Shown here: piece after piece, positions 1 through 5,440 of the stretch
How positions within the stretch are numbered: the first letter of the stretch is position 1
Layout of the letters: every line of letters starts with the position of its first letter
Origin: Micrococcaceae bacterium UBA3381
GTDB lineage: Bacteria; Actinomycetota; Actinomycetes; Actinomycetales; Micrococcaceae
NCBI GenBank assembly: GCA_002358975.1
Contig: DEPX01000188.1
Coordinates: 1-7,286, forward strand
DNA length: 7,286 bases
Reading direction: 5' to 3'
The notes under the pieces: generated by a model
Told to the model about the DNA's origin: nothing
The model's input: only the letters and a program-made list of their open reading frames with translations
The model's database searches: none
Made by a program: the position numbers and the translations under genes

Positions 1-228
1 AGTGAAGACCATGGTGAAGCCGCAACGTGGTTCAATGACGACGACTTCACCGTATTGTCTGAGGCAATGGGGGCTGCAGCGTTAACCGGCGCGATGAATG
101 GGCAAACCTTAGCAGATCACCAAGAACTCTCCGAAGCTGGGCGAGATCTTTTGACCGGAGTATCGCGAGCAAGTAAAGACACCGACGAGTTTTTGGAGGT
201 ATTCCAAGGAGCCTGTACAGATCTATGA
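1..228 (+). CDS. C-terminal part of an unrecognised acidic protein
   Basis: An open frame runs from the first base to a TGA at 226-228 and gives the last 75 residues of a protein whose start lies outside the window. The fragment is acidic (for example WFNDDDF near its start and KDTDEFLEVF near its end). It has no membrane segment and reads like helical, soluble protein. An Ala/Gly-rich stretch (GAAALTGAMNG) sits at about residues 24-34 of the fragment and a single cysteine lies four residues before the stop. I do not recognise a family. The call rests on the uninterrupted frame, sensible amino-acid composition, and the sharp change to AT-rich non-coding sequence after the stop. A chance open frame of this length at the window edge cannot be fully excluded. 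Confidence 0.6.
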   Translation, partial: SEDHGEAATWFNDDDFTVLSEAMGAAALTGAMNGQTLADHQELSEAGRDLLTGVSRASKDTDEFLEVFQGACTDL

Positions 229-288
229 CCTAACGGCGCCACACACAGGACCATAACGAAAAGAGACGTAGCAGAACATTTTGCGCTT

Positions 289-331
289 CGCTCCAGAGCT
301 AGCTTTTGGCTCCAGGGCGGAGCGCTTTCGT
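289..331 (+). terminator. Possible weak terminator of the upstream gene
   Basis: CGCTCC (289-294) can pair with GGAGCG (319-324). Inside that loop GAGC (296-299) can pair with GCTC (309-312). The outer stem is followed by CTTTCGTTT, a broken T-run. The stem is short and its loop long, so this is a weak candidate, supported mainly by its position about 60 nt after the stop at 228. Confidence 0.25.
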
Positions 332-352
332 TTAACGCAGATAAAAACGAGT

Positions 353-372
353 GCTGTCAACTACATGACAGC
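353..372. repeat. 7-bp perfect inverted repeat
   Basis: GCTGTCA (353-359) and TGACAGC (366-372) are exact reverse complements separated by the 6-nt loop ACTACA. No T-tract follows, so it is not a standard intrinsic terminator. It could be a protein-binding operator or a transcript hairpin. It lies 4 bp before the first DnaA-box-like motif. Confidence 0.5.
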
Positions 373-376
373 CCAT

Positions 377-412
377 TGTGGAAAACATGCTAAAATAATG
401 CTTTTATCCACA
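377..412. promoter_or_regulatory. Pair of opposed DnaA-box-like 9-mers
   Basis: TTATCCACA at 404-412 is an exact match to the strong DnaA box (consensus TTATNCACA). At 377-385 TGTGGAAAA is the reverse complement of TTTTCCACA, a common one-base variant. The two lie in inverted orientation, 18 bp apart, and together form an imperfect dyad. Directly between them ATGCT occurs twice (387-391 and 398-402). The AT-rich stretch starting at 421 follows immediately. No dnaA, dnaN or rep gene is visible in the window, so a chromosomal or plasmid origin is not shown. A DnaA-titration or DnaA-regulated site, or coincidence, is equally possible. Confidence 0.4.
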
Positions 413-420
413 GTCCATGC

Positions 421-573
421 GAAACAGGTTGGATATATTTTATAAATGGTTTATACGGGGTTATTTTAAGATAAAAATACAATAAACAACGCAAAAACCA
501 TTGCTGTTTTCTAGCATTTCGGGTAGTGTATAGGTAATAGAAAAACATCCATTCTTCGTTTAGCTATTACTTT
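421..573 (+). promoter_or_regulatory. AT-rich upstream region, probable promoter of the HNH gene
   Basis: This AT-rich stretch lies immediately 5' of the HNH gene and contains several -10-like hexamers: TATATT at 434-439, TATAAA at 441-446 and TATAGG at 529-534. None has a convincing -35 partner at normal spacing; the nearest to the last is TTGCTG at 501-506, 22 bp away. The promoter is assumed from position and composition. The exact start site cannot be fixed from sequence. Confidence 0.3.
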
Positions 574-593
574 GTGTTCGTTCCTGTGCGGTT

Positions 594-598
594 GGAGG
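594..598 (+). promoter_or_regulatory. Ribosome binding site deciding the HNH gene start
   Basis: GGAGG at 594-598 sits 5 nt before GTG at 604. The longer alternative start, GTG at 574, has no purine-rich sequence upstream. This favours initiation at 604. Confidence 0.65.
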
Positions 599-603
599 CT
601 GCT

Positions 604-2532
604 GTGGATCATCTTGGGATATTGCCTCATATCGGTGATCCCGTTGACGTGGAAGAAATACACGCCACCAAAGTAGGGGATCTCAGCTTAGGTCACTTAG
701 CGTACGGTGCAGCTTTTTTCGCCAGTGCATTTGCTAAACGGCTCGCTGATCCCGCCAGTATTCAGGAGATTGCGACGTTCCATAACGCTGATGGGGCAGA
801 TTGGTCAGGCTACTTATCAGTAAATAACGGTGACAAGCAGAATCAGACTGCTAGCGAGGTATCGGAGCCAACAGCTCCGGATAATTATGTAGATACGTTG
901 CCAGCCATTTTTAAATCGATGGCGCGTGCTGAACGCACTATCGACGCGGCACTGACCCATCTTGTACCCAAAGTTGATACTGCAATCGACGACCAAACGT
1001 CGTATTTTGGAGCACCAGATGGTGTCCAGGCGTTTCGTGATACTAAAGCGTTCTTAAAACGCAGTATGCAGCATTCCGGTTATAAAATCGGCAAGCTAAT
1101 AAATCGTGCTGCTCAAGTCGCACACACAATCGCTACGGACCGCACCACCGAGGCAACCGCCCCGAAGCTGCCCGAATTAGCACTCGCATTTACAGCCGGC
1201 GAAGTTCCAGTCGAAAATTTGGAGCATCTCGCCCGATTGGATGCTGATTTAACCAAATATTCCAGGAAAACGGGACAGGGTACTGACTACAAAGATCGTG
1301 TCCTAGAGGTTTTCGAACCGCAATTGGTCGAGGCCGCAACACAAGAAAACCCAGATACGCTTCGTCAGGCCAAGCAGAGCTGGATGGAAACTATTGCCTA
1401 CCATATTGACGAAGACGGACCGCCCCCATCAGAAGTACTGGTCAAGCAACCCGATAATGCCTTGCATGTGCGAAAGCACGAAGACGGGTCAGCAACGGCA
1501 TCCATGCATATGGATCCCGGCTGGGCTGCGTATTTAGATAATTTTCTAACACATAACCTCAACTTCAAGGGTGACGCCCCGCTAATACCTGAGCCTGTCG
1601 TCAAAATCTACGAAGAAACTGCAGACAAGACACAGCAAGACGAACCATCTGATAAAAATGACGCCGCAAACCATGATGATAAACAAAACGAACCACAGAC
1701 GGAACAAATACCACCTGAAGGGCCCATGGCGGAAGATCCTCAAGGTAACCGCTACATGGCTTACCAGCTCGGAGTGATGGGAAGGCTATCTATACCCCAA
1801 CGCGCGGGTGCCGTTCTTTTAGGATGCTTGCACACTGTGCTGAGCATGCCTGCTAAAGAAGCATTGGCCAAAGGATCCCACGGAACGCCGACTCGATTAG
1901 TTATAGTTCAAGATATTCAGACAGCGCATATAACGCTAGGCTTTCCAGCGCTGCCAGAAGCCGTACGAAGACCCGACGGACCGGAGGGAGCTATACCAAA
2001 CATTGCAAAACCCCCGGACCTGACAGCACAATATAATTTTACCGAACATACCGAAACTGACGGAGACGGCTTTGGGTACCCCAACTATGTAAATCGGCAA
2101 CCGTGGACGCCCTATCAGTCCAGCGTTATTAATGTGGGACCGATTCACCCCAAGGTCACGGAGCCGTTTCTTTGCGATACAGAGCTGTCCGGTCAGATTT
2201 GGAATGGCCCGGATATTGTGCTGAACGAATATCGTAGCAAACGACATTTCACGTCAGCACAGCGTAAAGCCATTCTTGCTCGAGACAAAGGCTGTCAGAT
2301 CCCAGGTTGCACTATTGCCGCAACATACTGCCAATGCCACCACTGCAAAGAATGGTCCAAAACTGGCCACACCAACGTCGCTAACGCCACCACCTTATGC
2401 CCACACCACCACAGGGACGTTCATGATGGAAACTGGACGATACGCAAAATAGACGGCATGACGTACTTTCAACCAGCCCCCTGGATCGACCCAGCCCGGC
2501 CACTACTACGTAACCTGCACTGGGACAGATAA
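604..2532 (+). CDS. DUF222 / HNH endonuclease-domain protein (13E12-like family)
   Basis: A 642-residue protein read from GTG 604, chosen for its GGAGG ribosome site; an in-frame GTG at 574 would add 10 residues. The N-terminal and middle parts (about 30-450) are mostly helical and match the general pattern of DUF222, including a segment around 190-212 (LALAFTAGEVP) and a short hydrophobic strand near 427-440. An acidic, Asn/Gln-rich linker occupies about 340-373. The C-terminus carries a complete HNH nuclease motif: C564-x4-C569, C576-x2-H579-H580, W584, N594, C599-x2-H602-H603 and H607. The paired cysteines should bind structural zinc, and H580, N594 and H603 are the likely catalytic and metal positions. 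C578 and C581 are additional cysteines. These proteins occur as multi-copy families in corynebacteria and mycobacteria, and their biological role is unsettled. A 60-base sample of the linker is 45% GC, below the BCCT gene, which fits accessory DNA but is weak evidence. Confidence 0.9.
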   Translation: MDHLGILPHIGDPVDVEEIHATKVGDLSLGHLAYGAAFFASAFAKRLADPASIQEIATFHNADGADWSGYLSVNNGDKQNQTASEVSEPTAPDNYVDTLPAIFKSMARAERTIDAALTHLVPKVDTAIDDQTSYFGAPDGVQAFRDTKAFLKRSMQHSGYKIGKLINRAAQVAHTIATDRTTEATAPKLPELALAFTAGEVPVENLEHLARLDADLTKYSRKTGQGTDYKDRVLEVFEPQLVEAATQENPDTLRQAKQSWMETIAYHIDEDGPPPSEVLVKQPDNALHVRKHEDGSATASMHMDPGWAAYLDNFLTHNLNFKGDAPLIPEPVVKIYEETADKTQQDEPSDKNDAANHDDKQNEPQTEQIPPEGPMAEDPQGNRYMAYQLGVMGRLSIPQRAGAVLLGCLHTVLSMPAKEALAKGSHGTPTRLVIVQDIQTAHITLGFPALPEAVRRPDGPEGAIPNIAKPPDLTAQYNFTEHTETDGDGFGYPNYVNRQPWTPYQSSVINVGPIHPKVTEPFLCDTELSGQIWNGPDIVLNEYRSKRHFTSAQRKAILARDKGCQIPGCTIAATYCQCHHCKEWSKTGHTNVANATTLCPHHHRDVHDGNWTIRKIDGMTYFQPAPWIDPARPLLRNLHWDR

Positions 2533-2554
2533 TTCAGAGACTGTTTAAATCCAA

Positions 2555-2584
2555 AGCCGGCCGCCGATATTTCGGCGGCCGGCT
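2555..2584. terminator. Bidirectional hairpin between convergent genes
   Basis: A perfect 13-bp stem (AGCCGGCCGCCGA at 2555-2567 with its reverse complement at 2572-2584) closes on a TATT loop. It lies 22 nt after the HNH stop and 53 nt beyond the end of the minus-strand CoA-binding gene. On the plus strand no T-run follows. On the minus strand it is followed by TTGGATTTAAA, a modest T-rich tail. It therefore looks better as the terminator of the metY unit, although the stem could block transcription from both sides. Confidence 0.75.
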
Positions 2585-2610
2585 CATAGTCTGACGGCTC
2601 ATAGTCCGAC
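2581..2610. repeat. Two-copy 15-bp tandem repeat
   Basis: GGCTCATAGTCTGAC (2581-2595) is followed directly by GGCTCATAGTCCGAC (2596-2610), with one difference. The first copy overlaps the right arm of the terminator stem by 4 bases. It lies in non-coding sequence between two convergent stop codons and looks like a local duplication. No function is evident. Confidence 0.75.
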
Positions 2611-2637
2611 AGGGCAGTAGAACTGTGAGGGGGAGAA

Positions 2638-3147
2638 CTAGGCGTCCAAGGATTGACGTTTCGAAGAAATAACACCGGTGTTGAAACCGGCTAGATTCAA
2701 ACCACCATGGAAACGAGCGTGCTCAATTTTTACGCAACGATCCATCACGACCGTCATGCCGAGATCTTCAGCAACCTCGGCAGCCTCATCAGACCAAATG
2801 CCCAACTGCAACCAGAAGTATTTAGCACCGATAGCAGCGGCCTCCCTGGCGATATCCGGCGTATCTTCGGCGCGACGGAACACATCCACCATGTCAACCT
2901 GGACCGGAATATCAGCCAATGACGCATAAACCTGGTGCCCCAAGATCTGGCCGCCCTTCTGCGCCAGAATCGGGTTTACAAAATACACGTCATACGTAGA
3001 AGACGCCAATAAATACGTCGAGACGAAATACGATGCCCGAGCCAGCTTATCGGAAGCCCCAACAATGGCAATGGTTTTGACATCTCGTAAAATATTCAGC
3101 CGCTCTACGGCACCTGGCCCAACCCATTTACGTTCAGATACAGTCAT
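2638..3147 (-). CDS. CoA-binding domain protein (YccU-like)
   Basis: A 169-residue protein that is essentially one CoA_binding_2 (Rossmann-type) domain. Visible landmarks are IAIVGAS (26-32, the nucleotide-binding glycine turn), FVNP (56-59), LADIP (77-81), VDVFRR (87-92), WLQLGIW (112-118), MDRC (135-138), IEHARF (141-146) and a C-terminal GVISSKR (158-164). Length and motif order are normal for this small cytosolic family, which binds CoA or acyl-CoA in the structures known; no enzymatic reaction is established. The ATG start has a strong AAGGAG 5 nt upstream that overlaps the metY stop codon, so the protein is probably co-transcribed and translationally coupled to metY. It is last in its unit, followed by the hairpin at 2555-2584. 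A sensor or accessory role in sulfur-amino-acid or acetyl-CoA metabolism is inference from this context only. Confidence 0.88.
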   Translation of the reverse strand: MTVSERKWVGPGAVERLNILRDVKTIAIVGASDKLARASYFVSTYLLASSTYDVYFVNPILAQKGGQILGHQVYASLADIPVQVDMVDVFRRAEDTPDIAREAAAIGAKYFWLQLGIWSDEAAEVAEDLGMTVVMDRCVKIEHARFHGGLNLAGFNTGVISSKRQSLDA

Positions 3148-3152
3148 TTTTT

Positions 3153-3158
3153 CTCCTT
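3153..3158 (-). promoter_or_regulatory. Ribosome binding site overlapping the metY stop
   Basis: On the minus strand AAGGAG lies 5 nt before the ATG of the CoA-binding gene. Its first two bases are the last two of the metY TAA codon. Terminating ribosomes would reach this site directly, which suggests coupled translation of the two genes. Confidence 0.75.
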
Positions 3159-4449
3159 AGGCCTCATTCATCGTGGCAGTCAACGCCTGGTCGAGGTCCC
3201 AAATAATGTCGTCGACGTCCTCAATGCCTACCGAAATACGCACCAGATCATCAGGAATACCGGCAGCAGCCAACTGCTCATCCGACAACTGCTGGTGGGT
3301 AGTAGAACCAGGATGCAACATCAGCGTTTTAGCATCACCGATATTAGCCAAATGTGAAGCCAATTGTAGATTAGCCATAAACGTTGCGGAAGCCTGCCGG
3401 CCACCTTTCACACCAAAACTAAATACCGAACCGACACCCAGCGGCAAGAGCTGTCTACCACGTTCGTAATACGGATGGTCTGCAAGACCAGCATAATTTA
3501 CATAGGCGATGCGATCATCGACGGCCAACCATTCAGCCACCTGTTTGGCATTAGCCAAATGCTCATCCATACGCTGGGGGAGCGTCTCTACGCCCATCAA
3601 TAACTGAAATGCTGCCTGGGCGGATAGCGACGGCCCAAAATCGCGGACCTGCTCATTGCGTAGCTTCGTCAAAAAGCCGAACTCACCAAAGTTTCCATAC
3701 CAGGACAGATTGTTATAGGACGGCACCGGCTCAGTCATAAGCGGGAAGTTGCCGTTATCCCACGGGAACTTGCCGGACTCGACCACCACACCGCCCATGG
3801 TGGTGCCATGCCCACCCAAAAACTTCGTAGCCGAGTGAATAACAATATCGGCCCCATGATCTAACGGACGGAGCAAATACGGTGGGGTCAATGTTGAATC
3901 AACGACCAACGGGATGCCGTGCTGGGCGGCAAGCTTGCCAAGACCCTCCAGATCCACGATCACACCCGAAGGGTTGGCCACGATCTCGGTATAGATGGCC
4001 TTGGTATTAGGCTGAATCGCAGCGGCAAAATCTTCCACCTCGGTGGAATCCACAAACGTAGTATCCACCCCAAACCGGCGCAACGACACATCAAGCTGGG
4101 TTACCGTACCGCCATAAAGCTTCGATGAAGCTACCAGATGATCACCGGCGCCAGCCAGGGCAGCAATGGTCACAAACTCTGCTGCCTGACCAGAGGCCGT
4201 GGCAACCGCACCAATGCCGCCCTCCAACGAGGCAATACGTTCCTCAAATGCAGCAACGGTAGGGTTAGAAATCCGCGAATAGATGTTGCCGTATTTCTGC
4301 AGGGCAAACAAATCAGCTGCATCCTGCTGTGTTTCGAATACGAACGACGTCGTCTGATAAATCGGTACGGCGCGCGAACCGTGAACAGCGTCCGGCACCG
4401 CCCCGGCGTGGAGGGCGCGCGTGCGGAACCCAAATTTGTGATCTGCCAT
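3157..4449 (-). CDS. metY: O-acetylhomoserine sulfhydrylase (O-acetylhomoserine aminocarboxypropyltransferase)
   Basis: A 430-residue PLP enzyme of the Cys/Met-metabolism (gamma-family) fold type I, expected to convert O-acetylhomoserine and sulfide to homocysteine in the cytosol (direct sulfhydrylation branch of methionine synthesis). Key residues are visible: YSR at 57-59 (phosphate contact from the neighbouring subunit), SGQ at 86-88, LYGG at 111-114 (tyrosine stacking on PLP), D184 (pyridine nitrogen), SATKF at 206-210 with K209 as the Schiff-base lysine, HPGSTTH at 379-385, and R404 in VRISVGIED for the substrate carboxylate. Length is normal for MetY (about 430-440) and above that of cystathionine gamma-synthase. 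ATG 4449 is chosen because AAAAGGA ends 4 nt upstream; a TTG at 4467 would add six residues and has no better signal. No metX lies directly downstream. An O-acetylserine or mixed substrate preference cannot be excluded. Confidence 0.92.
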   Translation of the reverse strand: MADHKFGFRTRALHAGAVPDAVHGSRAVPIYQTTSFVFETQQDAADLFALQKYGNIYSRISNPTVAAFEERIASLEGGIGAVATASGQAAEFVTIAALAGAGDHLVASSKLYGGTVTQLDVSLRRFGVDTTFVDSTEVEDFAAAIQPNTKAIYTEIVANPSGVIVDLEGLGKLAAQHGIPLVVDSTLTPPYLLRPLDHGADIVIHSATKFLGGHGTTMGGVVVESGKFPWDNGNFPLMTEPVPSYNNLSWYGNFGEFGFLTKLRNEQVRDFGPSLSAQAAFQLLMGVETLPQRMDEHLANAKQVAEWLAVDDRIAYVNYAGLADHPYYERGRQLLPLGVGSVFSFGVKGGRQASATFMANLQLASHLANIGDAKTLMLHPGSTTHQQLSDEQLAAAGIPDDLVRISVGIEDVDDIIWDLDQALTATMNEA

Positions 4450-4453
4450 GACA

Positions 4454-4460
4454 TCCTTTT
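4454..4460 (-). promoter_or_regulatory. Ribosome binding site of metY
   Basis: On the minus strand AAAAGGA ends 4 nt before the ATG at 4449. It lies inside the extension that a TTG start at 4467 would translate, so it argues for the shorter protein. Confidence 0.6.
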
Positions 4461-4477
4461 CAATCAAGCCGAATTGG

Positions 4478-4501
4478 CATTGGTCCTAGCTCATTGTCCT
4501 A
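4478..4501. repeat. Short direct repeat in the metY leader (possible operator)
   Basis: On the plus strand CATTGGTCCTA (4478-4488) and CATTGTCCTA (4492-4501) differ by one deleted base and are separated by GCT. The pair lies 29-52 bp upstream of the metY ATG, where a regulator or leader element would act. No known methionine-regulator consensus is matched, so a regulatory role is only a possibility. Confidence 0.35.
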
Positions 4502-4598
4502 AACTTGCGGCACAGCCAAAACCGATGTTACCTCCGACTACGTTTTTTCCCCTGCCAGCATACCCGGCAGCTGTCAGACGACGCGTAGGCGAGCCAAT

Positions 4599-4604
4599 TA
4601 GACT
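4599..4604 (+). promoter_or_regulatory. Candidate -10 element for a leaderless transcript
   Basis: TAGACT fits the corynebacterial/actinobacterial TANANT -10 pattern and ends 7 nt before the ATG at 4612, the spacing expected if transcription starts on the A of the start codon. No Shine-Dalgarno sequence is seen before this ATG, which agrees with leaderless translation. No clear -35 is present. The first five bases (TAGAC) also match one half of the McbR operator, but the second half is absent. Confidence 0.4.
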
Positions 4605-4611
4605 GGCACCG

Positions 4612-5316
4612 ATGAGCAAAACCCAGCGCCCCAATTTTTGGACCACCGGCAAAGGCATCCTGACGATCATTGCCATAGCAGTAGCCGCCACCGCAGTGGT
4701 CATATTTTTTGTGCTTTCGACCTTGCAAAACGACGATGACTTTGGGCAACCCGCCGTCTACACCGATGAACCCACCGACTCGGTATGTGACCTTGGAGGA
4801 GTGGCGCTGCATGGCTCAATCGCTGACACCCCGGATGCCCAATGGGTTGACTATCACGGGGTCTGGTTGCCGACGTCGTCGAAATACGGTCCCGGAAATT
4901 ACGCCCAGAACGGTGAGTTTAGCTGTTTTGAACACTCACCGCGCGGAATGTTATTTGCCGCATCGGCCTATACCGGTCAGCTGGCCAACCCGTCATACTG
5001 GCAAGGCCACCCCGCAAAATTTGCTGGCGATCATGCAAGTGCACACCAGGACGAAGCCGAAGAACTCTTTGACGAAGTATTCAGCGACGCGGACAGCACC
5101 CTGGGTGGTTTCCGATTGGTGCACTACGACGGCGACACTGCCCAAATCGATATGGCTGTGACCTCATTCGACGGTTCCGAGACCTCACGTACCTCAATGG
5201 TGATCGATATGGTGTGGGATGACGGCGACTGGTACATCGATGCCTCCGGGAAGGACTTAGGCATCACACTGGAGCCCATACCCGATTTAATTGGCTACCA
5301 GCAGTGGAACGCCTAA
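4612..5316 (+). CDS. Membrane-anchored protein of unknown function
   Basis: A 234-residue protein with a short basic N-terminus, one strong hydrophobic segment at about 15-37 and no obvious cleavage site. It is thus probably an N-terminally anchored membrane protein with its acidic remainder outside the cytoplasm. The outer part has two cysteines (C59 and C105) that could form a disulfide. It also has the pattern GVWLPTSSKYGP (83-94) followed by CFEHSPRGMLFAASAY (105-120), and a C-terminal VWDDGDWYI (201-209). That combination resembles anchored actinobacterial proteins with an H-(S/T)-P-x-G motif and a VirB8/TcpC- or NTF2-like end. This is a pattern impression, not a family assignment. ATG 4612 is chosen because upstream in-frame sequence runs antisense through metY and looks non-coding; an ATG at 4525 is possible but has no ribosome site. 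It diverges from metY. Confidence 0.8.
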   Translation: MSKTQRPNFWTTGKGILTIIAIAVAATAVVIFFVLSTLQNDDDFGQPAVYTDEPTDSVCDLGGVALHGSIADTPDAQWVDYHGVWLPTSSKYGPGNYAQNGEFSCFEHSPRGMLFAASAYTGQLANPSYWQGHPAKFAGDHASAHQDEAEELFDEVFSDADSTLGGFRLVHYDGDTAQIDMAVTSFDGSETSRTSMVIDMVWDDGDWYIDASGKDLGITLEPIPDLIGYQQWNA

Positions 5317-5322
5317 AGTGGG

Positions 5323-5372
5323 CGACTGTGCCTACGAAAAATGGCGGCGATTGGCCCTGCGGTGGGCAGTCG
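5323..5372 (+). terminator. Weak hairpin after the membrane-anchored protein gene
   Basis: CGACTG (5323-5328) pairs with CAGTCG (5367-5372), and within it GCCC (5354-5357) can pair with GGGC (5364-5367) around a TGCGGT loop; the two pairings compete at one base. No T-run follows. Position 7 nt after the stop codon is right for a terminator, but the structure is not typical, so the BCCT gene may be partly read through from upstream. Confidence 0.25.
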
Positions 5373-5400
5373 TACCATCTTCTGCACAAAATCTTTAGGA

Positions 5401-5406
5401 TAGGGT
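5401..5406 (+). promoter_or_regulatory. Candidate -10 element of the BCCT gene
   Basis: TAGGGT (5401-5406), with an overlapping TAGGAT (5396-5401), resembles a corynebacterial TANNNT -10. The -35 region (around 5380, TTCTGC) is weak and 15 bp away. Transcription would start near 5413 and leave a leader long enough to carry the ribosome site at 5430-5435. Confidence 0.25.
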
Positions 5407-5429
5407 AAATCAATTGCCGTAAAACATGG

Positions 5430-5435
5430 AAAGGA
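5430..5435 (+). promoter_or_regulatory. Ribosome binding site deciding the BCCT gene start
   Basis: AAAGGA (5430-5435) lies 5 nt before GTG 5441. The in-frame ATG codons at 5426 and 5435 either precede or directly overlap this site and have no purine-rich sequence at proper distance. Confidence 0.5.
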
Positions 5436-5440
5436 TGAGC

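Larger units (their letters stand above)
229..603. other. Gene-free region with hairpins, DnaA-box-like motifs and AT-rich island
   Basis: No convincing coding sequence is seen on either strand between the acidic protein fragment and the HNH gene. In order it holds a weak hairpin possibly ending the upstream gene (289-324), a 7-bp hairpin (353-372), two opposed DnaA-box-like 9-mers (377-412), and an AT-rich stretch. Counting bases 421-540 gives 36 G+C of 120 (30%), compared with about 58% in a 60-base sample of the BCCT gene. The stretch presumably carries the promoter of the HNH gene. An 8-bp inverted repeat (AATGGTTT at 445-452, AAACCATT at 495-502) lies inside it. Confidence 0.6.

Noticed and set aside
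445..502. 8-bp inverted repeat AATGGTTT/AAACCATT as an operator
   Set aside because: The arms are 42 bp apart in very AT-rich sequence, where such matches arise easily by chance. It is mentioned only as part of the region description.
377..540. A true chromosomal replication origin
   Set aside because: Only two DnaA-box-like motifs are present, and no dnaA, dnaN, rpmH or rep gene is visible. The evidence supports no more than a possible DnaA-binding site.
574..603. GTG at 574 as start of the HNH gene
   Set aside because: It has no ribosome site upstream, whereas GTG 604 has GGAGG at ideal spacing. The extension adds only 10 residues. A leaderless start remains possible but no fitting -10 was found.
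2284..2424. HNH domain as part of a homing endonuclease, intein or CRISPR effector
   Set aside because: The domain is at the end of a DUF222-type protein, with no intein splice motifs, no intron boundaries, no RuvC motifs and no repeat array nearby.
2678..2929. Plus-strand open frames opposite the CoA-binding gene
   Set aside because: They are antisense shadows of a well-supported gene with no ribosome site or protein-like motifs.
4138..4611. Long in-frame extension upstream of the membrane-anchored protein
   Set aside because: It is antisense to the 5' end of metY, its translation has no sensible domain, and the membrane segment sits correctly near the N-terminus only with ATG 4612.
4450..4611. 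SAM-responsive riboswitch or McbR operator before metY
   Set aside because: The interval is only about 160 bp and shared with a divergent gene. I could not fold a SAM-type aptamer by eye, and only one half (TAGAC) of the TAGAC-N6-GTCTA operator is present.
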